Of a stretch of 64,000 nucleotides of DNA, positions 43,879-53,335 are shown one piece after another. Position 1 is the first letter of the stretch; every line of letters begins with the position of its first letter. The notes under the pieces are model-generated. The model searched no databases, was not told the origin of the DNA, and saw only the letters and a program-made list of their open reading frames with translations. A program made the position numbers and the translations under genes. The stretch comes from Paenibacillus sp. BSR1-1 (GTDB lineage: Bacteria; Bacillota; Bacilli; Bacillales; Cytobacillaceae): the NCBI RefSeq assembly GCF_030403775.1, contig NZ_JAQMWQ010000012.1, forward strand, positions 62,001 to 126,000, written 5' to 3'.

Positions 43879-45132
43879 ATGAAAATCAATTTTAAGAGCC
43901 TTACCACGCAAGTTGTGATTGCCATTGTCCTTGGGATTGTCTTTGGTGCCTTATTTCCGAAAATGGGTTCCGAATTAAAAGTATTATCCGATATTTTTGT
44001 CAAAATGATCAAAATGGTCATTGCACCGATTATCTTCTTAACCATTGTCGTCGGTATTGCCGGTATGGGAGATATGAAGAAAGTCGGCCGAATTGGCGGA
44101 AAAGCTTTACTTTATTTTGAAATCGTTTCCACCATCTCTTTGGCGATCGGTATTCTGTTTGCTACGATTTTTAAGCCAGGTGCAGGGGTCAATGCCCACA
44201 GCGCAAAAGCAGACATTAGCCAATTCACCAAGCAGGCAGCCGAAGGAAGCCACAGTTTCATGGACTTTATTATGGGAATCATCCCTGAAAACTTTATAGG
44301 TGCTTTAGCCAACGGTCAGCTTCTTCCGATTCTTTTCTTGGCCGTCCTATTCGGCATCGCCTTAGCAGGCCTTGGCGAAAGAAGCAAGTCTGTCATTGAT
44401 TTATTTGAAAAATTATCCGAAACCTTCTTCCGAATTGTAAACATCATTATGTATTATTCACCGATTGCAGCTTTTGGAGCAATCTCCTATACGATTGGCC
44501 AGTTCGGGATTGGTTCGCTTTTATCCCTCGGAAAATTGTTCGGGTTAACGGTATTGGCGATGGCCGTATTTATCGTTGTCATTCTCGGCGGAATTGCAAA
44601 ATTTTATCGTTTTAATATCTTCAAATTTATCAGCTATATTAAAGACGAAATCTTTTTAGTATTAGGTACATCCTCTTCTGAATCGGCTCTTCCAAAAATG
44701 GTGGAAAAGCTAGAAAACTACGGATGTTCAAAATCTGTTGTCGGTCTTGTTGTACCAACGGGGTATTCGTTTAACTTGGATGGAACCTCCATCTACCTAT
44801 CGATGGCAGCCCTATTCATCGCTCAGGCTTTTGGAGTTGACTTAAGCCTTGGACAAGAAGTCACCCTGCTTGGCGTATTAATGCTTACCTCTAAAGGTGC
44901 TGCAGGTGTAACAGGCTCGGGTTTTGTTACCTTGGCAGCAACTCTCGCAGCATTCCCAAGCGTTCCGGTTGAAGGAATTGCCCTTCTTCTAGGGGTCGAC
45001 CGCTTTATGTCTACTGCCCGTGCCCTGACAAATCTTATTGGTAACGGGGTTGCTACGGTGGTTGTTTCCAAAATGGAAAATGAGTTTGATGAGAACGCAG
45101 CAGTAAAGTCCTCTTTAAACAAAACGGCGTAA
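43879..45132 (+). CDS. Dicarboxylate/amino acid:cation symporter (DAACS family)
   Basis: A 417-residue GltP/DctA-type symporter with eight helices and two re-entrant loops. The serine-rich hairpin is LGTSSSESALPKM and the binding helix reads PTGYSFNLDGTSIY, with VDRFMSTARALTNLIGN near the end. It imports C4-dicarboxylates or acidic amino acids with cations. A two-component system and malic enzyme follow directly, favouring malate or another C4-dicarboxylate. The ATG at 43879 has AGGGGG 7 bp upstream. Confidence 0.93.
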   Translation: MKINFKSLTTQVVIAIVLGIVFGALFPKMGSELKVLSDIFVKMIKMVIAPIIFLTIVVGIAGMGDMKKVGRIGGKALLYFEIVSTISLAIGILFATIFKPGAGVNAHSAKADISQFTKQAAEGSHSFMDFIMGIIPENFIGALANGQLLPILFLAVLFGIALAGLGERSKSVIDLFEKLSETFFRIVNIIMYYSPIAAFGAISYTIGQFGIGSLLSLGKLFGLTVLAMAVFIVVILGGIAKFYRFNIFKFISYIKDEIFLVLGTSSSESALPKMVEKLENYGCSKSVVGLVVPTGYSFNLDGTSIYLSMAALFIAQAFGVDLSLGQEVTLLGVLMLTSKGAAGVTGSGFVTLAATLAAFPSVPVEGIALLLGVDRFMSTARALTNLIGNGVATVVVSKMENEFDENAAVKSSLNKTA

Positions 45133-45156
45133 CCATGCTTACACATGTATAACTTT

Positions 45157-45188
45157 CAGCCACGGTATACGTGGCTGTTTCTTTGGTT
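45157..45188 (+). terminator. Terminator after the dicarboxylate transporter
   Basis: AGCCACG and CGTGGCT enclose a five-base loop, followed by a T-rich tail. It separates the transporter from the regulator genes. Confidence 0.75.
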
Positions 45189-45242
45189 TTTCGCCAAAAA
45201 GTAAGCTATAATGGGCAAAAATGCAAGGAAAGGAGAGAATTC

Positions 45243-45920
45243 ATGGAACCGATCCGAGTTTTGATTGTCGAGGATGATCCGATGGTCATGGAGATTAACG
45301 CGGAATTTGTATCGAAGCTGCCAGGTTTTACGTTAGTCGGAAAAGCCTTTTCTGGCAAAGATGCCATGTCCTTAATCAAGGAAGTCCATCCTAATCTCGT
45401 CCTGCTCGATTACTTTTTGCCAGACATGAACGGATTTTCCCTCCTTCAGCTAATTAGAAACGAAAACTATCCTTTAGATGTCATTCTCTTAACAGCCAAC
45501 CGCGATCCCCAGCATGTCCAGGAAATTTTCCGCGCTGGGGTTGTCGATTATATTGTTAAGCCGTTCCGGTTTGATAGATTCCAATCGGCGCTGGAGCAAT
45601 ACCGAAATACCTTTAAAAAATTCAAGGAAAACCGGCCATTGGAACAGGCTGATTTGGATGCGATGACAAGAGTCCATACAATGCAGCCGGAGCCTGAAGA
45701 GTCCTTGCCAAAAGGATTAAATGACAGGACCATGAAGCAGGTTTTGCAATTTTTAGATGGGCAGACAGAGCCTCTGTCATCTGATGAAGTGGCCGCTGGA
45801 ACTGGTTTAGCGAGGGTTACCGTACGCCGTTATTTAGACTATCTGGAGAAAAAGGGCGACATCCTCATGGAAATTCAATATGGTTCTGTCGGCCGCCCTA
45901 TGAACAAGTACCGATTATAG
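45243..45920 (+). CDS. Response regulator of the DctR/CitT/MalR family
   Basis: A 225-residue regulator. The receiver domain has IVEDDPMVME (acidic pocket), the phospho-acceptor Asp in LVLLDYFLPDMNG and the conserved Lys in IVKPFRFD. The C-terminal HTH reads SSDEVAAGTGLARVTVRRYL. The start at 45243 follows AAAGGAGAG. Its histidine kinase gene is 14 bp downstream. It probably activates the transporter and malic enzyme genes. Confidence 0.94.
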   Translation: MEPIRVLIVEDDPMVMEINAEFVSKLPGFTLVGKAFSGKDAMSLIKEVHPNLVLLDYFLPDMNGFSLLQLIRNENYPLDVILLTANRDPQHVQEIFRAGVVDYIVKPFRFDRFQSALEQYRNTFKKFKENRPLEQADLDAMTRVHTMQPEPEESLPKGLNDRTMKQVLQFLDGQTEPLSSDEVAAGTGLARVTVRRYLDYLEKKGDILMEIQYGSVGRPMNKYRL

Positions 45921-45934
45921 AAAGAGGGGGTCTT

Positions 45935-47542
45935 GTGCGACATAAAAAACCACTGTTTCGTCTGCAAACGACCATTACCCTTCTCGTCTGCGGAGTAGTA
46001 GCATTAGCATTATTTGTAACCGACCTGCTCATTAGTAGGGAAATCGGGAACACTACCAAAAACAATCAAGCAGAAAAAGCAATGAATATTGCCAGGATGA
46101 CCGCTCATTCTCCGCTTATTCTAGAAGCACTCGAGCATATGCGGAGCGAAAGCGACATCCAGGACTATACCACTGAAATGGCGAAGGTAACAAACGTCGA
46201 ATTTATTGTCGTTCTTGATATGAAGGGGATCCGGAAATCACATCCTAATCCTAGTAAAATCGGTGAACGATTTGTCGGCGGGGATGAAGGGCCTGTCCTT
46301 CATGGCCATGAACATATCTCAACGGCCAAAGGAACCTTAGGCTACTCTTTGAGAGCGTTTACACCTATTTACTCAAGTTCAGGGAAACAAATTGGCGCTA
46401 TAGCGGTTGGAATTTCCCTTGATAAAGTCAAACAAGATGTAAGAAACAGCAAAAAGGTTATTATTCTTGCAGTAATTTTTGGAGTCATAATCGGCGTCAT
46501 CGGCGCTGTTATTTTAGCTAGAAAAATTAAGAAAAGCATGTTTGGACTAGAACCGTTTGAAATCGGAAAATTACTGGAAGAGCGAAGTGCCATGCTTCAA
46601 TCGACAAAGGAAGGCATTCTGGCAGTTGACCAAGACGCCCGGATCACGCTTATTAATAATGAAGCACTGCGTTTATTCGAAGAGGCTGGGATTAAGGAAA
46701 ATCCAGCAGGACGCTCGGTCGACGAATATATCCCACAGCTTCATCTAAAAAATGTCCTGGAATCAGGAAAACCCCGGCTGAATGAAGAAATTGATTTATC
46801 CGGTATTACCCTGTTAACGAATCAAGTGCCCATCCAAGTTGGAAATAAAATGGTTGGAGCGATCACAACCTTCCGCAACAAAACGGAAATCAATAAACTG
46901 GCAAAAGAGCTTACGGGAGTCACACTCTATGCGGAAGCACTAAGGGCCCAGTCCCACGAATTTATGAACAAGCTTCATGTTATTCTTGGGTTGGTTCATC
47001 TCGAGCGCTATGAAAAGCTGGCTGACTATATTAACCAGATTTCCGATCACCTTCAAAGCGAGGTCGGTTATATCGTTAGTAAAATAAAGGACCCGGCCTT
47101 AGCGGGGTTCATTCTCGGGAAAATGAGCTACGCAAGAGAGCTGGGTTCGGAGCTTTCCTTTACAGCAGAAACGGTTTTGCCTGAGCCTGCTTCACCTGAA
47201 ATCACACATGAATTAATCACCATAATCGGCAATTTAATTGATAATGCATTAGAGGCTTTCACAGACCAAGAAAACAAAGAAGTATCGGTTCATTTTGACT
47301 ACTACGATCAAGAGGTTTTCATCGAAGTAGCAGATAACGGTCCTGGAATGGACGAAGAACTGGCTGAAAAAATCTTTTTCAAAGGCGTTTCGACAAAAGG
47401 CATGGATCGGGGCATTGGATTATCTCTCGTGAAACGAAGTGTAGACAGACTTAAGGGGCAAGTAGAACTTTTTACAAGTGTGGGAGAAGGAACTAGATTT
47501 ACCCTTACATTCCCCTATCAAATCAGAGGGGAAAACAAATAA
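45935..47542 (+). CDS. Sensor histidine kinase of the DcuS/CitA/MalK family
   Basis: A 535-residue kinase with two membrane helices (about 11-30 and 170-190) flanking an extracytoplasmic sCache-type sensor (residues 35-165; HEHISTAKGTLGYSLRAF), a cytoplasmic PAS domain (about 210-320), the phospho-His in AQSHEFMNKLHVILGL, N box NLIDNALEAF and G boxes DNGPGMDEE and GIGLSLVK. It starts with GTG after GAGGGGG. Family members sense malate, citrate or fumarate outside the cell. Confidence 0.94.
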   Translation: MRHKKPLFRLQTTITLLVCGVVALALFVTDLLISREIGNTTKNNQAEKAMNIARMTAHSPLILEALEHMRSESDIQDYTTEMAKVTNVEFIVVLDMKGIRKSHPNPSKIGERFVGGDEGPVLHGHEHISTAKGTLGYSLRAFTPIYSSSGKQIGAIAVGISLDKVKQDVRNSKKVIILAVIFGVIIGVIGAVILARKIKKSMFGLEPFEIGKLLEERSAMLQSTKEGILAVDQDARITLINNEALRLFEEAGIKENPAGRSVDEYIPQLHLKNVLESGKPRLNEEIDLSGITLLTNQVPIQVGNKMVGAITTFRNKTEINKLAKELTGVTLYAEALRAQSHEFMNKLHVILGLVHLERYEKLADYINQISDHLQSEVGYIVSKIKDPALAGFILGKMSYARELGSELSFTAETVLPEPASPEITHELITIIGNLIDNALEAFTDQENKEVSVHFDYYDQEVFIEVADNGPGMDEELAEKIFFKGVSTKGMDRGIGLSLVKRSVDRLKGQVELFTSVGEGTRFTLTFPYQIRGENK

Positions 47543-47567
47543 AAATGACCATCAAGGAGTGTTCAGA

Positions 47568-48983
47568 ATGGCAATTGGAAAAGGTACAAGTACACATATT
47601 ATCATGCGTTTACAATTAGATGTAGAGGTTTTTTCATTCGGTGAAATTGCCAGCTGCATCAGTAATGCAGGCGGCGATATTATCGGGGTCGATGTCATTT
47701 CCTCGAGCAAAACTCATACCATCCGGGACATCACCGTCAATGTCCCTGGTTTGAAGCATAGCCGGCATTTAGGCGAGTTAATCTCCAAGCTGAAGGGCGT
47801 AAAGGTCCTGCAAATTTCGGACCGAACCTTCCTGATGCATCTAGGAGGAAAAATTGAGACCGCACTCAAAACGAGAATTAAGAACAGGGAAGATTTGGCG
47901 AGGGTTTATACACCAGGGGTAGCAAATGTCTGCACTGCGATTGCCGAAGAACCTGAAAAAGCTTATTCGTTAACGATTAAGCGTAACACGATTGCGGTTA
48001 TCTCAGACGGAACTGCCGTGCTTGGCCTTGGGAATATTGGACCGTATGCCGCCATGCCGGTTATGGAAGGTAAGGCGATGCTCTTTAAACAACTGGCGAA
48101 TGTCGATTCTTTCCCACTCTGTCTCGATACGGAAGATACGGAAGAAATTATTCGGACGATTAAAGCCGTTGCCCCGGCTTTTGGTGGAATCAATTTAGAG
48201 GATATTTCTGCACCAAGATGCTTTGAAATCGAAAAAAGATTAAAGGAAGAGCTTGATATCCCTGTTTTTCACGACGATCAGCATGGAACCGCCGTTGTGC
48301 TTCTTGCCGGACTTTTAAATGCATTAAGAATTACCAATAAAAAACTTGAAGATATCAAAGTCGTCTTCACTGGCATTGGCGCCGCAGGAATGGCCTGTAC
48401 AAAGATACTCCTTTCAGCTGGGGTTCGCAACGTTATTGGAGTGGACAGGCACGGGGCGATCCACCGTGATGTTCAGTATGACAATCCTTATTGGAATGCC
48501 TATGCGAAAATGACCAATCCCGATAATCTAAAAGGTTCCTTATCAGAGGTAATTGTCGGGGCCGACGTCTTTATCGGCGTTTCCGCTCCTGGAATCTTGA
48601 AGGTTGAGGACGTAAAAACGATGGCGAAGGATCCGATCGTATTCGCCATGGCTAACCCGGAACCGGAAATTAACCCGGATATTGCCGAGCCTTATGTACG
48701 GGTAATGGCAACCGGCCGCTCCGATTATCCAAATCAAATCAATAATGTTCTTTGTTTTCCAGGAATCTTCCGCGGCGCACTCGACTGCCGTGCGAGTGAA
48801 ATTAATGAAGAAATGAAGGTGGCGGCAGCGAAAGCGATTGCATCCGTTGTGTCGGACGAGGAACTAAGCGAATCGTATATCATTCCGAGCGTATTCAATG
48901 ATAAGGTCGTAGAACGGGTCCGCGCAGCCGTGGTCCAAGCAGCCCATCAGACAGGCGTCGCACGGAAAGAGCCGCGCCCGTGA
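47568..48983 (+). CDS. NAD(P)-dependent malic enzyme with N-terminal ACT-like domain
   Basis: A 471-residue oxidative decarboxylase turning malate into pyruvate and CO2. An ACT-like regulatory domain (1-80; MRLQLDVEVFSFGEIASCIS) precedes the malic domain (DLARVYTPGVANVC, VFHDDQHGTAVV) and NAD-binding domain (VFTGIGAAGMACTKILL). The short length and layout match Bacillus MalS/YtsJ-type enzymes. The start at 47568 has AAGGAG upstream. It completes a malate uptake-sensing-use cassette with the transporter and two-component genes. Confidence 0.95.
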   Translation: MAIGKGTSTHIIMRLQLDVEVFSFGEIASCISNAGGDIIGVDVISSSKTHTIRDITVNVPGLKHSRHLGELISKLKGVKVLQISDRTFLMHLGGKIETALKTRIKNREDLARVYTPGVANVCTAIAEEPEKAYSLTIKRNTIAVISDGTAVLGLGNIGPYAAMPVMEGKAMLFKQLANVDSFPLCLDTEDTEEIIRTIKAVAPAFGGINLEDISAPRCFEIEKRLKEELDIPVFHDDQHGTAVVLLAGLLNALRITNKKLEDIKVVFTGIGAAGMACTKILLSAGVRNVIGVDRHGAIHRDVQYDNPYWNAYAKMTNPDNLKGSLSEVIVGADVFIGVSAPGILKVEDVKTMAKDPIVFAMANPEPEINPDIAEPYVRVMATGRSDYPNQINNVLCFPGIFRGALDCRASEINEEMKVAAAKAIASVVSDEELSESYIIPSVFNDKVVERVRAAVVQAAHQTGVARKEPRP

Positions 48984-48999
48984 AGTTAGCTTTTTTAGA

Positions 49000-49041
49000 T
49001 TAAAGGCGAATTTTTGAGGTTTATGCGCGATTTTTTTAATT
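49000..49041. repeat. Two degenerate 21-bp repeat units
   Basis: TTAAAGGCG and TTATGCGCG begin at 49000 and 49021, followed by GAATTTTT-like tails, resembling the TTATCAGCG arrays. Confidence 0.5.
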
Positions 49042-49056
49042 CTATATTATACAGAT

Positions 49057-49093
49057 AAAAGAACACACGCATCACCGGTGCGTGTGTTCTTTT
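49057..49093 (+). terminator. Terminator of the malic enzyme operon
   Basis: AAAAGAACACACGCA and TGCGTGTGTTCTTTT form a perfect 15-bp stem with a seven-base loop and T-rich tail. Confidence 0.92.
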
Positions 49094-49127
49094 ATCCTTC
49101 TAGCGGTTTAACGTTTTTCATTTTTGC

Positions 49128-49535
49128 TACGTGACCTCAGTGGGGATTGTAAGGCATTTACGGGCACGTAGACTCGTGCTACGTGACCCAAGTGAGGATT
49201 GTAACCCCCTTTACGGGCACGTAGACTCGTGCTACGTGACCCAAGTGGGAATTGTAACGCCTTTACGGGCACGTAGACTCGTGCTACATAACCTAAATGG
49301 AGATTGTAACGCCTTTACGGGCACGTAGACTCATTCTACGTGACCCAAATGGGGATTGTAACGCCTTTACGGTCACGTAGACTCATTCTACGTGACCCAA
49401 ATGGGGATTGTAACGCCTTTACGGTCACGTAGACTCATTCTACGTGACCCAAGTGGGGTTCCAAAAGCCGTTTCGGTCACATAGAGAGGTTCTACGTGAC
49501 CCAAATGCAGCCAAATGTCAAATTACGGGCACATA
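49128..49535. repeat. 52-bp tandem hairpin array, 8 units
   Basis: CTACGTGACC-type starts are at 49128, 49179, 49232, 49284, 49336, 49388, 49440 and 49492. Each unit ends its core with GGTCACGTAG or GGGCACGTAG, so each can fold with CTACGTGACC as the other arm around about 25 nt. The middle GGGATTGTAACGCCTTTAC is well kept. It fills most of the 642-bp gap between the malic enzyme and the aldo-keto reductase. No cas genes or variable spacers are present. Confidence 0.92.
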
Positions 49536-49625
49536 AACCCAATATCAAACACCTCGCTGTACATTTGACTTATATTTCAATAAAGTTAGAATGTGCTATT
49601 TTAGATAAAAAGGAGGATTTCAAAA

Positions 49626-50543
49626 ATGAGAACAATAAAGTTAGGAAGCAGCTCATTAGAGGTACCAGTACTAGCCGCCGGCTGTATGCGAATTAACTCG
49701 CTGGACAAGCCTGATGCTGAGCGCTTTGTCCAAACGGCTTTAGAAGAAGGGGCGAACTTCTTTGACCATGCCGATATTTATGGCGGCGGGACATGTGAGG
49801 AAATCTTCGCTGATGCCATTCAAATGAATGCAGCGGTTCGCGAAAAAATCATTTTGCAATCCAAATGCGGCATTCGCAAGGGCATGTTCGACTTTTCCAA
49901 AGAGTATATTTTAGAATCCGTTGACGGTATTTTAAATCGCCTGAAAACGGAGTATCTTGACGTTTTACTTCTGCATCGCCCGGATGCACTTGTGGAGCCT
50001 GAAGAAGTTGCTGAAGCCTTTGATATTCTTGAAAGCTCCGGAAAAGTGCGGCATTTTGGTGTATCAAACCAGAATCCGATGCAGATTCAACTGTTACAAA
50101 AATTTGTCAAACAGCCTCTTGTGGCAAACCAATTGCAATTAAGCATTACGAATGCCACGATGATCTCAAATGGAATCAATGTGAATATGGAAAATGATTC
50201 AGCCATCAACCGGGATGGAAGCGTGCTTGATTTTTGCAGATTGAATGATATTACCATTCAGCCATGGTCTCCATTCCAATATGGATTCTTTGAGGGCGTA
50301 TTCCTTGGCAGCGACAAGTTCCCTGAGCTAAATCAAAAGATTGATGAAATTGCCGCTAAATATGAAGTGAGCAACACGACCATTGCGGTTGCTTGGCTTT
50401 TGCGTCATCCCGCCAAAATGCAGCCAGTCATTGGGACCATGAATCTGGACAGGTTAAAAGATTGCTGTGAGGCAAGCGAAATTCAACTGACACGGGAAGA
50501 ATGGTACTCGATCTATCGTGCTGCGGGCAACATACTTCCTTAA
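49626..50543 (+). CDS. Aldo/keto reductase
   Basis: A 305-residue NADPH-dependent TIM-barrel reductase. The catalytic Asp and Tyr are in FDHADIYGGG, with Lys in LQSKCGI and His in LLHRPD. It resembles Bacillus YdhF-type oxidoreductases. AAGGAGG precedes the ATG. It is isolated between two different 52-bp repeat arrays. Substrate unknown. Confidence 0.93.
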   Translation: MRTIKLGSSSLEVPVLAAGCMRINSLDKPDAERFVQTALEEGANFFDHADIYGGGTCEEIFADAIQMNAAVREKIILQSKCGIRKGMFDFSKEYILESVDGILNRLKTEYLDVLLLHRPDALVEPEEVAEAFDILESSGKVRHFGVSNQNPMQIQLLQKFVKQPLVANQLQLSITNATMISNGINVNMENDSAINRDGSVLDFCRLNDITIQPWSPFQYGFFEGVFLGSDKFPELNQKIDEIAAKYEVSNTTIAVAWLLRHPAKMQPVIGTMNLDRLKDCCEASEIQLTREEWYSIYRAAGNILP

Positions 50544-50560
50544 ATAATAACTGCCTGGTC

Positions 50561-50765
50561 ATGAAAGACAAAACTCTTCCAAATAACTTGACTAATGTCC
50601 TTCATCCAAGCGATGAAGGACAAAACTCTTCTTAAAAACTGAAAAAATGTCTTTCATCCGGCTATGAAAGACAAAACTCTTCCTAAAAACCGAATAAATG
50701 TCCTTCATCCAGTCCCGGAAAGACAAAACTCTTCAAAATGACCTAAAAAGTGTCCTTCATCTATG
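50561..50765. repeat. Second 52-bp tandem hairpin array, 4 units, different sequence
   Basis: Units start at 50561, 50613, 50664 and 50716 with ATGAAAGACAAAACTCTTC or close variants, and end with ATGTCCTTCATC. ATGAAAGAC and GTCCTTCAT are the two arms of a hairpin. The period equals that of the array at 49128, but the sequence is unrelated. Confidence 0.9.
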
Positions 50766-50769
50766 TTTT

Positions 50770-50890
50770 TTCGTTAGGCTATTTTCGCATAAATTGTTTT
50801 TTTTCGTATAAGTTTATCAACCCGTATAACTAGAAGCGTCGTGGCATCTTTTCGTAAGTACTTTTGCGAAAATTGCCTAGAAACTTAGTA
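50770..50890. repeat. Inverted-repeat element, related to 1364-1400
   Basis: TTAGGCTATTTTCGCA near 50775 and TGCGAAAATTGCCTA near 50868 form the arms. A partial copy of the left arm lies at 1364. The rest of the gap to 51018 holds no gene. Confidence 0.6.
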
Positions 50891-51018
50891 AATGAACCTT
50901 ATTAGGTTCCAAAAGCAACAAAGTTTACGAAAAGAGCCTTTCGTTAATTCAATTACATAAAAAAATAAGTCGGCACTCCAGCTGCAAGAGACCGACCATC
51001 ATCAAGATTCTATTGTTT

Positions 51019-51567
51019 TTACTCCAAGTTACTATGGCGGCCAAACGCCTCAGAATGGTCCACTTCGTTCAGCTTGCCAAACAGCAGGCAGATTGTATCA
51101 AACAAAATATGCACACTTTGGTCAAAAAGAGATCCAAGTGGCTGGATGGTTTGCAATTCATTCTCGCGCCGGTACTTGGTTGCTGCCGGGACATGAAGGA
51201 TATGTGTAGCGGCAGCAGCCAGTGGTGACTCAGGATTGGTGGTAACCGCCATCACCGAGCAGCCGATTGATTTTGTTTTTTCAGAGGTCCAAACCACACT
51301 CTTCGTTGTCCCCGAGCCAGAAACCGCCACCAGGAGATCTCCCTGTTCAATCGACGGGGTAATCGTTTCACCCACTACATACACCGTTGCCCCTAAATGC
51401 ATCAATCTCATCGCAAAAGATTTCGCCATTAAGCCGGAACGGCCTTCACCAATAATAAATATCCGCTTAGCTTGGTGCAATTCGGACGCTAAAGCTTCGA
51501 GCTTGCCCTCTTCTACCTGTCTAATAACCATTTCCACTTCTTTTAAAATCGTTTGAATGACTGACAT
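51019..51567 (-). CDS. hxlB: 6-phospho-3-hexuloisomerase
   Basis: A 182-residue SIS-domain isomerase converting D-arabino-3-hexulose 6-phosphate to fructose 6-phosphate, second step of the ribulose monophosphate pathway. It has GEGRSGLMAKSFAMRLMHLG and AVSGSGTTKSV. It lies 2 bp downstream of hxlA, the classical pair. A more diverged copy without hxlA is at 33350. Confidence 0.93.
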   Translation of the reverse strand: MSVIQTILKEVEMVIRQVEEGKLEALASELHQAKRIFIIGEGRSGLMAKSFAMRLMHLGATVYVVGETITPSIEQGDLLVAVSGSGTTKSVVWTSEKTKSIGCSVMAVTTNPESPLAAAATHILHVPAATKYRRENELQTIQPLGSLFDQSVHILFDTICLLFGKLNEVDHSEAFGRHSNLE

Positions 51568-51569
51568 CT

Positions 51570-52205
51570 TTATTCCCCCTGCCCAATCGCTTGTTTAAAT
51601 TTTGCTGCGGCCTCTGACGGATTGTTTGCTTTTGTAATCGCCGAGCCCACAATGACCACTGATGGATTGAATGTCTTTCTTAGACTTTCCAACGAATCCA
51701 ACGTAATTCCGCCCGCTGCGGCCAGTTTAAGAGTCGGATCCGTAAGAAGTCCCCCGTGCTTTGTTCCCAAGCTCTTTGCTCCGGTTTCCTCTTGCTCATC
51801 CTTACTTACATGAGCGCAAAAAATGGCTTCGTTATACTTCAATAAATCAGATACTTGCTCTTTTGAGATATTCAATAAATCAAACATCACCAATTTGTTA
51901 TAACGTTTAGCCACTTCGATACAAGCATCAATCGTTACGAGCGGGGATACCCCCATAACCGTTGCGATATCTGCCCCGGCTTCGAAGGCCATCTCGAATT
52001 CGTAACGGGCATTGTCAATCGTTTTCATATCGGCCACAATCACCTTATTGGGAAAAGCTTGCTTTAGCTCTTTTACACTGCTCATCCCAAATTCTTTAAT
52101 TAAAGAGGTGCCAACCTCCACCCAATCAATGGAATCCTCCACTTGTTTGGTAAGTTTAATGGCTTCAGTGATCGTCATTCGGTCCAAAGCAAGTTGTAAT
52201 TTCAT
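51570..52205 (-). CDS. hxlA: 3-hexulose-6-phosphate synthase
   Basis: A 211-residue OMP-decarboxylase-superfamily TIM barrel that condenses formaldehyde with ribulose 5-phosphate. Motifs are LALDRMTITEA, EVGTSLIKEFG and VIVADMKTID (the DxKxxD-type signature, here DMKTID). The ATG at 52205 has AAGGAG upstream; a longer frame starting at 52382 has no support. A perfect 20-bp LacI-type operator overlaps the region before the ribosome site. Related KGP decarboxylases share the fold, but the hxlB neighbour favours this role. Confidence 0.93.
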   Translation of the reverse strand: MKLQLALDRMTITEAIKLTKQVEDSIDWVEVGTSLIKEFGMSSVKELKQAFPNKVIVADMKTIDNARYEFEMAFEAGADIATVMGVSPLVTIDACIEVAKRYNKLVMFDLLNISKEQVSDLLKYNEAIFCAHVSKDEQEETGAKSLGTKHGGLLTDPTLKLAAAGGITLDSLESLRKTFNPSVVIVGSAITKANNPSEAAAKFKQAIGQGE

Positions 52206-52218
52206 CGGTTTAATCTCC

Positions 52219-52238
52219 TTACTAAATCGATTTAGTAA
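52219..52238. promoter_or_regulatory. LacI-type operator before hxlA
   Basis: TTACTAAATCGATTTAGTAA is a perfect 20-bp palindrome with the central CG typical of LacI/GalR operators. Its core TAAATCGATTTA is repeated upstream of the KDG operon at 57180-57217. Confidence 0.85.
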
Positions 52239-52269
52239 ATCAGCAAATGAGATGGTGTCAGGCACCCGC

Positions 52270-53247
52270 CTACACCATCTGACTTGGGAACACATACTCT
52301 TCCGGTTCCCGCTCGACTTTGTTGATTTGATCAAACAGCAATTCCGCTGCCTTCCGCCCCATTTCCGTGGCCGGCTGAACAATAAAAGAAATCGGTGTTT
52401 CGACTAAATGAGCAAACGGAATATTATCAAAGACGATTAGTTCAACATCCTTGCCAAGTGTAAGACCTTTTTCTTTTAAAAATTCCACAACCGCTAGAAA
52501 AACACGGTCATTTCCAGCAAACAAAGCGGTCGGCCGCTCCTTCAAGGAAAAGAGTTTTTCTAATTTGCCCTTCATTTCATCAATGCTGGATTCAATAATG
52601 AACTCATCGGTTACTTTTAAACCGGCATCGTTCATCGCTTTTTTATAGCCTTCCAATCGATCCCGCCGCGTACTAACCGTTAAGGGCTGCACCGCAAAGG
52701 CAATGTTTTGATGGCCCTTTGCAATCAAAGATTGAATGGCCTTATAGGTGGACATCACGTTATCGGTTAGCACCGAAAATGCATCGAGATTTTCTACCCT
52801 TCGATCGACAAACACGACTGGATAGCCTTGTTTAATCATGCTTTCATATAAATCATTATTTTGCCCAGTTGGAAAAATAATCAGGCCGTCGACCTGCTTA
52901 GCCCGCAGCATCTCAATATACCGCTTTTCTTTTTCCGGATTATCATCAGCGTTGCACACGATGGCGTGTAAATCGTGATCTTGGCAAAAGTCTTCAATCG
53001 CACGGCTTATCTCGGTTGATAAATAATGCATAATATTGGCCACGATGATGCCGACCATCGAGGTCCGCTTTTGCTTTAAGCTTCTGGCAATATAATTGGG
53101 CTGATAGCCCAGCTTTTCTATCGCTTCTTCAATTTTTTGTTTTGTTTTTTCACCCATGTATTCAAACCGTTTGTTGAGAAATTGCGAAACGGTACTTTTA
53201 GAGACACCGGCTTCTTTCGCTACATCTGCCATTGTTACTTTTTCCAT
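52270..53247 (-). CDS. LacI-family transcriptional regulator (KdgR-like)
   Basis: A 325-residue LacI/GalR protein. The N-terminal HTH is TMADVAKEAGVSKSTVSQFL and the hinge IEKLGYQPNYIARSLKQ, followed by a periplasmic-binding-like effector domain. The start at 53247 (MEKVTMADVA) is preferred over 53283. It lies between hxlAB and the KDG operon, and the same operator core occurs before both, so it probably represses both. The inducer is likely KDG or a related sugar acid, by analogy with B. subtilis KdgR. Confidence 0.92.
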   Translation of the reverse strand: MEKVTMADVAKEAGVSKSTVSQFLNKRFEYMGEKTKQKIEEAIEKLGYQPNYIARSLKQKRTSMVGIIVANIMHYLSTEISRAIEDFCQDHDLHAIVCNADDNPEKEKRYIEMLRAKQVDGLIIFPTGQNNDLYESMIKQGYPVVFVDRRVENLDAFSVLTDNVMSTYKAIQSLIAKGHQNIAFAVQPLTVSTRRDRLEGYKKAMNDAGLKVTDEFIIESSIDEMKGKLEKLFSLKERPTALFAGNDRVFLAVVEFLKEKGLTLGKDVELIVFDNIPFAHLVETPISFIVQPATEMGRKAAELLFDQINKVEREPEEYVFPSQMV

Positions 53248-53335
53248 ACAATCCACTCTTTCAATCTGCTTCAATGACTTCATTTTAGCGATAAATCATC
53301 GGTTTTTCCAGTTTTGGTAAACAAGAGCCGGGCGC

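Noticed and set aside
49131..49328. 65-codon ORF in the 52-bp array
   Set aside because: Its codons only reflect the repeat; no ribosome site, and units vary in length by one base, breaking the frame.
49128..50765. CRISPR-like arrays
   Set aside because: Units are uniform 52-bp tandem repeats with no variable spacers, and there are no cas genes. They are tandem hairpin repeats.
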